Positions 33,755 through 41,666 of a DNA stretch of 64,000 nt are shown here, one piece after another. The position numbers and the translations under genes are program-made. A model generated the notes under the pieces. The model saw only the letters and a list, made by a program, of their open reading frames with translations, searched no databases and was not told the origin of the DNA. How positions within the stretch are numbered: the first letter of the stretch is position 1; each line of letters opens with the position of its first letter. Origin of the DNA: B30-G6 sp964633115 (lineage in GTDB: Bacteria; Desulfobacterota; Desulfobacteria; Desulfobacterales; B30-G6); NCBI GenBank assembly GCA_964633115.1, contig CAZWEO010000007.1, forward strand, positions 1 through 64,000, read 5' to 3'.

Positions 33755-34474
33755 TTAGCGGCCTGTCAGCTTTTGAAAACAGGCACCATATTTTGAAAAG
33801 GAAGCTTTTCTTAATCCCAGTTTCATTAACGGAAATAGGGAATAGGGAAGGTCTGTTGAAGCTCCTTTATATTCGAATACCGCAGTTTGCAGCGCCAAAG
33901 GATATTGTCTGGCGATTGCCATCGGATTTACTTGCGGGATATGGATATCTTTATCAAAGCAGATTCTACCGCCGTGCAGCGGCTCCAGAAACCGGAAGCG
34001 TTTATATTCAATGCGATATACCGGGAAATGAGCTCGATCTATTCGGATCCCATGCGACTTGAGCAGTTGAGGGATACGCAGTAAAACCGGATTCTGCAGA
34101 TCTATATCTGCCAAATTGGAACCTGAGAACGGTGCCTGAATTCGCCATTTTTTCCTTTTATAGCCAATTTTATATTTTACTTCGGCAAAGGATTGGTCAT
34201 TGGGGTGGCTACCGTCAATTTCAGCATACCAGCGCAACCTGATTTTAGTTTTAAGATAATCACTATTTATTTTTTCACCCAGGGATTGCCAGTCACGGGT
34301 ATCGAAATAAATACTGTTTACCACCCCAGCAGGATATTGCGGATCTAGTCGGCAATTATATTTAAGCCATTGCAGCACCGAGCCGGAACGTTGGTTGCCA
34401 ATAAGATATTTAAGCTCATTGCCTAGTTGGCGGTTTACTACTTTTTCATCTGCATTGTTAAGCCGGTCGTTCAT
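33755..34474 (-). CDS. VTC-domain (polyphosphate polymerase-like) protein
   Basis: 239-residue cytosolic protein with a VTC/triphosphate-tunnel fold. Tunnel residues are visible as alternating basic and acidic strands: NELKYLIGN, VNSIYFDT, YLKTKIRLRWY, FAEVKYKIGYKRKKWRI, and FEYKGASTDLP. In yeast Vtc4 this fold makes polyphosphate; bacterial homologues are annotated polyphosphate polymerase-domain proteins, mostly without proof of activity. The start overlaps the upstream glycosyltransferase stop (ATGA). With DUF4956 and CotH downstream it probably forms one functional unit in or near the membrane. Confidence 0.85.
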   Translation of the reverse strand: MNDRLNNADEKVVNRQLGNELKYLIGNQRSGSVLQWLKYNCRLDPQYPAGVVNSIYFDTRDWQSLGEKINSDYLKTKIRLRWYAEIDGSHPNDQSFAEVKYKIGYKRKKWRIQAPFSGSNLADIDLQNPVLLRIPQLLKSHGIRIDRAHFPVYRIEYKRFRFLEPLHGGRICFDKDIHIPQVNPMAIARQYPLALQTAVFEYKGASTDLPYSLFPLMKLGLRKASFSKYGACFQKLTGR

Positions 34475-35715
34475 ATCACGCTAGCAAACACTTTTGCCAA
34501 TTTTTTGGTTAGTGTCCGACGATCAAATTTTTTGATTTCATTCCATTCCGGATCGATGCTTAGCTTGCCTTGCGACCATTGGCGCTGCAAACGCAACAGC
34601 ACTTCAACGATGGCCTGATGATCATTGATGTCCACCGTTAAGCCTGTTTGGGTTTGGTCTATAATTTCGCTCAAGAACCCGTTCTGGCGGTGCAGCAGTA
34701 GTATGGGCAATTGCATACGAAGATATTCAAATGTCTTGGCGGGCAGCATGCCCTCGGTTGCTTGGAGGTCATTTAATATCAACAAGGCACTATCTGATCG
34801 GGCCAGACTATTCAGACTTTCTTGGTGTGGCAAAAACCCTAGATGTTTAATCAGGTTGTGCTCGAAACAATAGGGGTACTGTGCCGTCAGTTTTTTGGGC
34901 GGTATGGGTGTGGCAATGTTGAGCCGAATCGAAATACCGTGGCGCTGATGGATCTCTGTGATGGCCGACACGATGGGTTCCAGCGGCACCAGGCGGCTGA
35001 AGGTTCCGTTATAACCCAAGGTCATGACATCATTATCGACGGTAGAATCCAAATCTTTAAAATCATCTTCATCATAGCCATTGTGAATCAGACTCGACTT
35101 GGAGGTGATAAAAGGGTACATGTGTTCATATTTTTCTTGCCAGGTTCGGCTTACGTTAACCACATGATCGGCAGCTTTAAGCACATGGCCTTCTACCTGT
35201 TCGGCTCGTTTTTGCCAGCTCGTTTTTGCATCCAGCAGGGTATACTGCCGAAATGAAAAGGGATCCCTGAAGTCCACAACAAAAGGAATGTCGAAAGATT
35301 GTTTAAGCCGCTGGGCCAGGAGCATGGTCGAATGCGGACCCACACTCGTGTAAATCAAATCGATTTGCTGATGAGGCAACACCTTATCGCGGATATAGTT
35401 GAAGGCAAGCCGATTCCATTGCACATATTTATCCGGAAAAAAGATGCGACTAAAAATGGGTCGCAACAACTTTGCTAAATCCCCACCAATAAATTTGCGA
35501 TAGTCCAGAAAATATGGGCGGTGGATTTCGATTTCAGGCGAAATTTCTCCTAAAAATGTGTCGTCTAAGATTCGCTTGGTGGCTTTGGCGGGCAAGGTGA
35601 CCACCAGGGGCTGCCAGCCAAAGGCGGGTAAATATTTGATGAACTTGACGGTGCGGATGACACCGACCCCGCCGGATGGGGGGAAGTTTACTGCCAGGAT
35701 CAAAACTGTTTTCAA
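34471..35715 (-). CDS. GT4-type glycosyltransferase
   Basis: About 415-residue GT-B enzyme. Homology-like sequence begins at KTVLILAVNFPPSGGVGVIR, a common start for this group. A TTG at 35715 preceded by GAGG at 7-base spacing gives exactly that N-terminus; an ATG at 35850 in the same frame would add 45 unlikely residues with a hydrophobic patch. Donor-site region: PLEPIVSAITEIHQ, ALLILNDLQATEGMLPAK and FEYLRMQLPILLL. No signal peptide. Coupled to the VTC gene. Substrate unknown; the context suggests a surface polysaccharide. Confidence 0.82.
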   Translation of the reverse strand: MKTVLILAVNFPPSGGVGVIRTVKFIKYLPAFGWQPLVVTLPAKATKRILDDTFLGEISPEIEIHRPYFLDYRKFIGGDLAKLLRPIFSRIFFPDKYVQWNRLAFNYIRDKVLPHQQIDLIYTSVGPHSTMLLAQRLKQSFDIPFVVDFRDPFSFRQYTLLDAKTSWQKRAEQVEGHVLKAADHVVNVSRTWQEKYEHMYPFITSKSSLIHNGYDEDDFKDLDSTVDNDVMTLGYNGTFSRLVPLEPIVSAITEIHQRHGISIRLNIATPIPPKKLTAQYPYCFEHNLIKHLGFLPHQESLNSLARSDSALLILNDLQATEGMLPAKTFEYLRMQLPILLLHRQNGFLSEIIDQTQTGLTVDINDHQAIVEVLLRLQRQWSQGKLSIDPEWNEIKKFDRRTLTKKLAKVFASVI

Positions 35716-35922
35716 TAGCCAGCCTCGGTGAATCGTATTTTGATAAAACATCGTAGCAATATTGAGCATGTACAATAACAAAATTAATTTAGTTGTGCAC
35801 CCCATTTGTTGCTGTTTTATTTTGCAGAATATTGTTACAACAGATTTCATCCCAAATGTTATACTTATTATCAGAATTATGTTCCGAACAAATCCGAACG
35901 GTTGAAATTTGATAGTGTGTAT

Positions 35923-37023
35923 ATGCGACTACTTTACATATCATCCAAGAAAAATTGGGGTGGCGTCACCAATTGGATGAACCAAACTGCCTTGGGGCTG
36001 GGAAATCGCGGTCATGAGGTTCATATCATCGCCCACCCGGCAGGACGCTTTGTTCGGTCAGCCTCCCATAAGCTCAACGTGATTCCCAAGAAATTGGGGA
36101 TGGATTATAATCCCCTAATGATAGCCTATATACGGCGTGTAATCAGGCAAAATCGATTCGATTTGGTGGTGACCAATATCGAAAAAGAAGTCATGATCGG
36201 GGGGCTGGCTAGCCGGCTTTGCCGGATTCCCAATGTCCGGCGGGTTGGTAGAGAGGATGATTTCAATGATAAATTGCGGGTGAAATGGCACCATCGCTGG
36301 CTGGTGGATCGCTGCATTGTACCCTGCAACTTGATCCGCGACAATGCCATGCAGCGGGCCAAATGGTTGGACGGATCAAATTTTAAAACCATTTATAATG
36401 GGCGTAACCTGATTGATATATCGCCTGAGGATAGACAGCACCAAAGACGGGACTGGGGCTTTTCTGACGATGATGTCGTCATCGGTGTGACGGCGCAGTT
36501 AATACCGATAAAAGGCGTAGACCGTCTCATGCGGGTGTTTGCACGTCTTGTGGCGACCCAGCCCAACTGCCGCTTGGTGATTACCGGTGAGGGACGCGAA
36601 CGCCCAAATTTGGAAAAACTCGCACGTAGTTTGAATGTGGCCGAAAAGGTAGTGCTTGCCGGGTACGCCACTGAACCAATTAAGACCGCCGGGGCCTATG
36701 ATATCGCAGTTTGCCCCTCCTTGTACGAAGGTTTTCCCAATACGGTGGTGGAATATTTGGCTGCAAGTAGACCGGTTGTGACCACGGACGCCGGCGGCGT
36801 GCCCGAGATGATCAACCATCGGGAAAATGGCCTGTTGGTTCCTTGCGATGACGAAGAAAAACTTTTTGAGAATGTCCTGGAACTGGTTCAGAATCAGAAT
36901 CTGAGAAAGACCTTACAATTTAATGCGCGCGAGACCATTCGGGAGAAATTTTCTGAAGATATCATGTTGGACAAATTAGAGGCATTTTTCCGTCAAACCA
37001 TCGAGCAGTATCAGTTGCCATGA
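35923..37023 (+). CDS. GT4 glycosyltransferase
   Basis: About 366-residue GT4 enzyme (retaining, GT-B). It starts MRLLYISSKKNWGGVTNWM; the frame extends upstream to 35806, but that part is not family-like and overlaps the divergent gene's leader. Motifs: TAQLIPIKGVDRLMRVFARL, LVITGEGRERPNLEKLA, VAEKVVLAGYATEPIK and the donor-binding SLYEGFPNTVVEYLAASRPV with EX7E acidic pair. Stop lies 2 bases from the end of the convergent kinase-heptosyltransferase gene. Probably an LPS core or O-antigen transferase. Confidence 0.88.
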   Translation: MRLLYISSKKNWGGVTNWMNQTALGLGNRGHEVHIIAHPAGRFVRSASHKLNVIPKKLGMDYNPLMIAYIRRVIRQNRFDLVVTNIEKEVMIGGLASRLCRIPNVRRVGREDDFNDKLRVKWHHRWLVDRCIVPCNLIRDNAMQRAKWLDGSNFKTIYNGRNLIDISPEDRQHQRRDWGFSDDDVVIGVTAQLIPIKGVDRLMRVFARLVATQPNCRLVITGEGRERPNLEKLARSLNVAEKVVLAGYATEPIKTAGAYDIAVCPSLYEGFPNTVVEYLAASRPVVTTDAGGVPEMINHRENGLLVPCDDEEKLFENVLELVQNQNLRKTLQFNARETIREKFSEDIMLDKLEAFFRQTIEQYQLP

Positions 37024-37025
37024 TA

Positions 37026-38741
37026 TCAACGTTTATTTTGAATGATCTGGTAGACCTTTTCCGGTGTCAGGGAGCGCATACAATCAAAGTGGCCTTGGGG
37101 GCATTCTTTATCGCCGTGAAGCGAGCAGGGCGAACAGTCCAAGCCGGCATAAATCAGTACTGTTTTTTTGTTATAACTGAACATATTGGGGTCGGTGGGA
37201 CCAAAAATGACATAGGCCTTGGTCTGGGTGCCTCTGGCCATATGGAATGGCCCCGAATCATTGCACACGATAAATTTGGCAGTCGCAATCAGGGCACCGC
37301 TTTCTTTTAGACTGAGCTGACCGGCCAGGTTCTGGCAGCGGTTGCCGATTGCATCGCAGATATCTTGAAAGATCTGGTATTCATCCTTCCCACCTATCAG
37401 AACGATGGGACCATCTAGCATCTTGCCTAAGCCAGCAAAGTGGCTTAGCGGCCATTGCTTGGTGGGATTGGCGGCGCCCGGTGCCATTACAATGGCTCTC
37501 CGGTAAGGCTTCACTTTGGCCGAATTCTGGGCGTCGAAATCAAAGGTCAATTCTTCCTGGGTGAAATAGACATGCATTTTTTCCAGGGGTTTAAAGTAGT
37601 TTCGGACGATAGTATCGTCCACGTGATATCGTACCAGACGGAGCGGGACCAATAGAGATTTCCACAGGGCACGTTTTTTATACCGCAATACCTTTCCCTT
37701 CACAAAAAGAGCGATCAATCTGGATCGTATTTTGGCGTGCAGATCGATGATCAGATCGTAGCGTCTGCCTTTTAAGGTTCGGGCAAAACGGTAGATACCG
37801 CGGATACCTTGATATTTCTTTTTGTTAAACAGAATTAGATTGTCAATGTTTGGATTGCCGCTGATGGCATCTTTAAATGATTCCATAACCACGAAATCGA
37901 TAGTGGCATCGGGATACTTTTTCTTTATGGCCGCCAGAACTGGGGTGGTCAGGATTACATCGCCAATGGAACTTAGCCGGAGAATAAGCAATTTTTGGTT
38001 TTGTCTTTGTTTAAGACGCTTATTCTTTTTGAAAGCACGCCAGGACCAATATAAACGACTATAAACACCAGCGATACGGTATGCCAGGGAGCTGGTATCT
38101 AGATCATAGTATCGCTCAATTCCAGGAGCACTTTTTTGAAGATAGAAATACTCGACGAATTTTGAAATCGGACCCAATAGCGCTTTTTTCAAGCGAGTGT
38201 CTAAAGTGATAATAGCGTTTTTATCTAATAAAAAATTTTCAATTTGAGCATCCCCATGCAGCAGATTATGATCATGAAAATGTTTCAGTTTCCGCACTAC
38301 AGCCGGATACTGAGCTTCACAACATGGTAGGCCCGTTTTGAACTCATAAACCAGCCACGAATCGACGACCATTCCCCATCGCCGTTTCTGCATTGCCAGC
38401 AAGGGCTGATTGGATTCAATTTGAAGATTTGCTAGATGGGCCAGGTTTAACAGGCTTTTAAAGGCTTCGCCTTTACGATAGAGGGTTGTAAATCGTATCC
38501 ATTTGCGGGTATTTTTCTCACGCGGATTTTTCAATAGGATCGGTTGGCCTTTATAATCAATTAAAACCAGCAAACTGCGGCTGTTGTTTTTTATCTCACG
38601 CTTAATGTGTTTTTCATAGCGTGTGCTGACAATATCATCCACAAGGTCAAACAAAGCTTTGTCACCGTTATAAAGAATCTGCCATCCGTTATATTTTGTC
38701 TGCTGCAGCTGCATCTTGACACGTGGTGAGTTCTCTGACAT
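37026..38741 (-). CDS. WaaY-like LPS kinase fused to GT9 heptosyltransferase
   Basis: 571-residue two-domain protein in one uninterrupted frame. Residues about 1-215 are a Kdo/WaaP/WaaY-type kinase domain: K71 in ILLKNPRE, catalytic HGD at 162-164 within LLHGDAQIENFLL (N169), and metal Asp D181 in LDTRLKKALLG, which replaces DFG. From about residue 250 a GT9 domain begins (LLILRLSSIGDVILTTPVLA), with APGAANPTKQWPLSHFAGL and FIVCNDSGPFHMARGTQTK. Expected activities are heptose transfer onto the LPS core and phosphorylation of a heptose, normally two separate proteins. Kinase and donor-site residues are all present, so both halves may be active. Convergent with a GT4 gene. Confidence 0.88.
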   Translation of the reverse strand: MSENSPRVKMQLQQTKYNGWQILYNGDKALFDLVDDIVSTRYEKHIKREIKNNSRSLLVLIDYKGQPILLKNPREKNTRKWIRFTTLYRKGEAFKSLLNLAHLANLQIESNQPLLAMQKRRWGMVVDSWLVYEFKTGLPCCEAQYPAVVRKLKHFHDHNLLHGDAQIENFLLDKNAIITLDTRLKKALLGPISKFVEYFYLQKSAPGIERYYDLDTSSLAYRIAGVYSRLYWSWRAFKKNKRLKQRQNQKLLILRLSSIGDVILTTPVLAAIKKKYPDATIDFVVMESFKDAISGNPNIDNLILFNKKKYQGIRGIYRFARTLKGRRYDLIIDLHAKIRSRLIALFVKGKVLRYKKRALWKSLLVPLRLVRYHVDDTIVRNYFKPLEKMHVYFTQEELTFDFDAQNSAKVKPYRRAIVMAPGAANPTKQWPLSHFAGLGKMLDGPIVLIGGKDEYQIFQDICDAIGNRCQNLAGQLSLKESGALIATAKFIVCNDSGPFHMARGTQTKAYVIFGPTDPNMFSYNKKTVLIYAGLDCSPCSLHGDKECPQGHFDCMRSLTPEKVYQIIQNKR

Positions 38742-38827
38742 ATGCTTTGCCCATGGTTACAACTTTGGGGCTCGTAATTTTTTCAAAGCGTGAGCCAATT
38801 GCTCCGAGTGATATATAGGCCGAAGCG

Positions 38828-39865
38828 ATGTCCGAAAACTATCTCCTATTTGTAAACATATCTTATTCTTTTTCTATCCTAAGGCCCCTTCAATCGGCGA
38901 TCCAACAGAAAGGTGCAAGCGCGGCCTGGTATCTTCACGGGCTGGACACCGCACATTTGAAACCTCAAGAACGTTTATTACATTCCATAGATGAAGTCAA
39001 AAGATTCAACCCCCGCGCGGTCTATGTACCGGGCAACTGGGTCCCTGATTTTTTTCCGGGTGTCAAGGTGCAGGTTTTTCATGGATTTGGGATTGAGAAA
39101 AAAGGGCATTTTGATATTAGAGGTTTTTTTGATCTTTATTGCACTTCGGGGCCGTTAACCACAGAGCCTTTTAAGCGGCTTGAACACAAATATCGCTATT
39201 TTCGGGTGACAGAAACAGGTTGGCCCAAATCTGATTATTTGTTGCAGTATAATCCCGACAAGACCTGGAAATCCGTGCATGGGATCGAGAAACCGGTGGT
39301 ATTGTATGCGCCTACCTTTAGCCCGTCGCTAAGCTCGGCCTCAGCACTCATGTCGATGATTGAAAGGTTGGCCGCGAAGGGAAACCTTCATTGGCTGGTC
39401 AAATTTCATCCTTTGATGGATAAACAAGTTGTTGGTCACTATCGCGGAATGCAATCTCAAAATTTACAGATTATTGATGATGCCGATATCATCCCATACA
39501 TGCACGCTGCCGATGTGTTGGTCAGCGATACATCCTCGGTGGTGGCCGAGTTTTTAATGCTCCATAAACCCGTCGTGACCTACCGTACCAAATCGCCGGC
39601 CGATCATATCCTCAATTTTCAGCGGCCTGAGGATCTAACGGCTAGATTGGACCAAGCGCTTTCCAACCCGGATAAGATAGTGTCAGCGGCCAATATCTTT
39701 ATTGAAAAAATGCATCCCTATAACGATGGTCGATCCAGCGAACGGATTTTGGCGGCCACGGATTTGTATATCAAACAGGATCATGGCAAGTTGAAACCAA
39801 AACCATTGAATCTTTATCGAAAACTCCAGGTTCGAAGGCGGATGAAATATTATCATTGGAAATAA
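38828..39865 (+). CDS. CDP-glycerol glycerophosphotransferase-like protein (TagB/TagF family)
   Basis: 345-residue GT-B-like transferase of the PF04464 family, whose members transfer glycerol- or ribitol-phosphate from CDP-alcohols. Family motifs: VQVFHGFGIEKKGHFD, ETGWPKSDYLL, VLYAPTFSPS, HWLVKFHPLMDK and the C-terminal ADVLVSDTSSVVAEFLML. It lacks the N-terminal membrane-targeting region of Gram-positive TagF. In a Gram-negative LPS cluster it likely adds a polyol phosphate or phospho-sugar to core or O-antigen. A second family member and a nucleotidyltransferase lie on the opposite strand nearby. Confidence 0.85.
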   Translation: MSENYLLFVNISYSFSILRPLQSAIQQKGASAAWYLHGLDTAHLKPQERLLHSIDEVKRFNPRAVYVPGNWVPDFFPGVKVQVFHGFGIEKKGHFDIRGFFDLYCTSGPLTTEPFKRLEHKYRYFRVTETGWPKSDYLLQYNPDKTWKSVHGIEKPVVLYAPTFSPSLSSASALMSMIERLAAKGNLHWLVKFHPLMDKQVVGHYRGMQSQNLQIIDDADIIPYMHAADVLVSDTSSVVAEFLMLHKPVVTYRTKSPADHILNFQRPEDLTARLDQALSNPDKIVSAANIFIEKMHPYNDGRSSERILAATDLYIKQDHGKLKPKPLNLYRKLQVRRRMKYYHWK

Positions 39866-39888
39866 AATCGTGGAACACGATTTTATTT
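39860..39888. terminator. GAA-loop bidirectional terminator hairpin
   Basis: Perfect 13-bp stem AAATAAAATCGTG (39860-39872), loop GAA, CACGATTTTATTT (39876-39888), with T-runs on both strands. It covers the stop (39863-39865) of the plus-strand transferase and abuts the stop of the convergent nucleotidyltransferase. Confidence 0.8.
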
Positions 39889-39889
39889 T

Positions 39890-40579
39890 TCAAGATGTTC
39901 TAGAAACCAACGTTTTGGCTCGCTGCAGATCTTCTTTAAAGTCAACTTCAACACAGGCGCCATCATCAACACTAAGTGGTCGAAAGACTGGCCCAATGTC
40001 CTGGGTCAGTAATTCCATACCGCGTTCAAAATAATCTTGGCGGTCACAGGCTTGCAAATTGTTTTTAAATGCCTCCAGATGACGGGCTTCAATCAGGTTT
40101 ATACCCAAAGCTTCCCCCAAAGGATTGTCAACCTGTTTGGAAATGATGCGGATGTAACCGGCATCATCGGTGGTATATTTTACTTCCTCCTCGCCAACCT
40201 GAGAATTGTTGACAACTACCAGAGAACCTTTGTGTTGTAGCATCTGCCCAATGATATTGGCCTCAAATACAACATCGCCATTGATCCACAGTACGTCTTC
40301 AGCCTGAATATGCTGCAGGCCGCAGTAAAGGCTTTTGGATGTATTGGTTGTGTCGAAATCGGTGTTATAGGCGTAGAGCACATTTGGATCGGCTTCCATG
40401 ATTATATCTTTTTTAAATCCAACTACAACCAAGATGGTCAAACCAAAACTGCGCAATATTCGTAGCTGTCGTGAGAAAATTGTTTCGTCATTACCAAGGG
40501 GGGTCAATGCCTTGGGGTAGGGGTTGCCCAACCTACTGCCAATACCGGCAGACAAAATAACTACCTTGGGATGTCTCAT
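39890..40579 (-). CDS. Small nucleotidyltransferase (sugar/alcohol-phosphate cytidylyltransferase-like)
   Basis: 229-residue NTP-transferase of the short LicC/IspD-like type. The N-terminal signature is VVILSAGIGSRLGNPYPKAL (nucleotide-binding GxG-x-R and Lys), with the metal-binding Asp in DVLWINGDVVFE and acceptor-side DVDDGACVEVDFKEDL-like acidic run near the C-terminus. It overlaps the upstream TagF-like gene by 4 bases (ATGA). The pairing suggests it activates the alcohol or sugar phosphate used by that transferase, for example as a CDP derivative; the nucleotide is inferred, not seen. Confidence 0.8.
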   Translation of the reverse strand: MRHPKVVILSAGIGSRLGNPYPKALTPLGNDETIFSRQLRILRSFGLTILVVVGFKKDIIMEADPNVLYAYNTDFDTTNTSKSLYCGLQHIQAEDVLWINGDVVFEANIIGQMLQHKGSLVVVNNSQVGEEEVKYTTDDAGYIRIISKQVDNPLGEALGINLIEARHLEAFKNNLQACDRQDYFERGMELLTQDIGPVFRPLSVDDGACVEVDFKEDLQRAKTLVSRTS

Positions 40580-41661
40580 GCTAACTCCTTCAGCGTATGT
40601 TCGATAAATTGGACGGCCCGTTGGGTGCTTTTGCCGTCGTTATAGTAAAAACAAGATTCTAATAAACGTGCATATTCTGATTGTTTTTTTGCATGCATAC
40701 GATAACTGCGTTCAATTAGGGAGACAATTGCAGCAGATGCATCCCACGTTTCGGCAACGCCGTCGATGAGCAGGTGGTCAGGCATATGGTGGGTGGCTTC
40801 GAAATCGTTTCCAATGACAATGATGGGTTTTGCGGTGATGAGATATTCATAAACAATCGAGGAAGTCCGGTCGCTGATCAAAATATCGGATGCAGCAAAG
40901 TCGCGCATGGTGTCGTCCTGGGCCAAATGGGATGGATTTGAAAAATAAACGTGTTTAAATCCCTTTTGGTCGATCCAGCGGCGTAGTTGCGGTATTTTCA
41001 TGCGGTCGTGCCCATGCGGACGGATGATGAGATTGTAATGCGGGCTGATTTCTTCACAGAATCGATGCGCATGCCTCGCCAGGGATCCCTGGCCCCATTT
41101 CCAAGTGGGCGCGTAAAGAACATTTTTACGCGCTGGATTTCGAATTCCCAGCCGGGCGCACTCGGTTGCCCGATTTATTTGGCCATTTACATAGGCGTCA
41201 AAGCGCATATTGCCGATTTTAATCAGTCTGTCCTTGGGGATGTCGACATGCTTGTCTTTAAGTTTCTGCAGGTTTTTAGGACCGGCCAGAAAATGGAAGT
41301 CAAAGGAGGCCATTTTTTCATATATGCGTTCCCCTAAATAGGGTTTGTCTCCGCTGCCGTGCCCGGTGTAGATATATACCATTTTCGAATTATGGGGACA
41401 AAATCCTTCCACCGAGGGTGTGATTAAAATCCCGCTCAACTCTTGGTCTTCATAAGGATTCTTTTTTTTGACAGCGGGAGTGTTCAGCAAATTTCGAGAT
41501 AAATCAGTTCGCCCCAGTCCGCGCATGTATTTTTTGAATTGAATCCATTTGCGAATGTTTTTTACCAGGAATGTTCCGCCCACAGCCCGATATAGCGGCA
41601 GCGCGTAGGAAAGTTGATAAATTTGACTGTATGCGAAAAAGAGGTTGGGAAAATTCGGCAT
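40576..41661 (-). CDS. CDP-glycerol glycerophosphotransferase-like protein
   Basis: About 361 residues, second PF04464-type protein in the window. Motifs: MVYIYTGHGSGDKPYLGERI, FDFHFLAGPKNLQKL, VLYAPTWKWGQGSLA, YNLIIRPHGHDRM and the C-terminal SDILISDRTSSIVYEYLI. A GTG at 41667 overlapping the hldE stop is an alternative start two codons earlier. Member of the operon hldD-gmhA-hldE-this gene-nucleotidyltransferase, tying polyol-phosphate transfer to heptose supply and so to LPS core. Confidence 0.85.
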   Translation of the reverse strand: MPNFPNLFFAYSQIYQLSYALPLYRAVGGTFLVKNIRKWIQFKKYMRGLGRTDLSRNLLNTPAVKKKNPYEDQELSGILITPSVEGFCPHNSKMVYIYTGHGSGDKPYLGERIYEKMASFDFHFLAGPKNLQKLKDKHVDIPKDRLIKIGNMRFDAYVNGQINRATECARLGIRNPARKNVLYAPTWKWGQGSLARHAHRFCEEISPHYNLIIRPHGHDRMKIPQLRRWIDQKGFKHVYFSNPSHLAQDDTMRDFAASDILISDRTSSIVYEYLITAKPIIVIGNDFEATHHMPDHLLIDGVAETWDASAAIVSLIERSYRMHAKKQSEYARLLESCFYYNDGKSTQRAVQFIEHTLKELA

Positions 41662-41666
41662 GGGCA

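Noticed and set aside
35716..35850. 45-codon N-terminal extension of the GT4 transferase
   Set aside because: The family start and a GAGG-spaced TTG at 35715 fit better, and the extension is unlike family members; it cannot be fully excluded.
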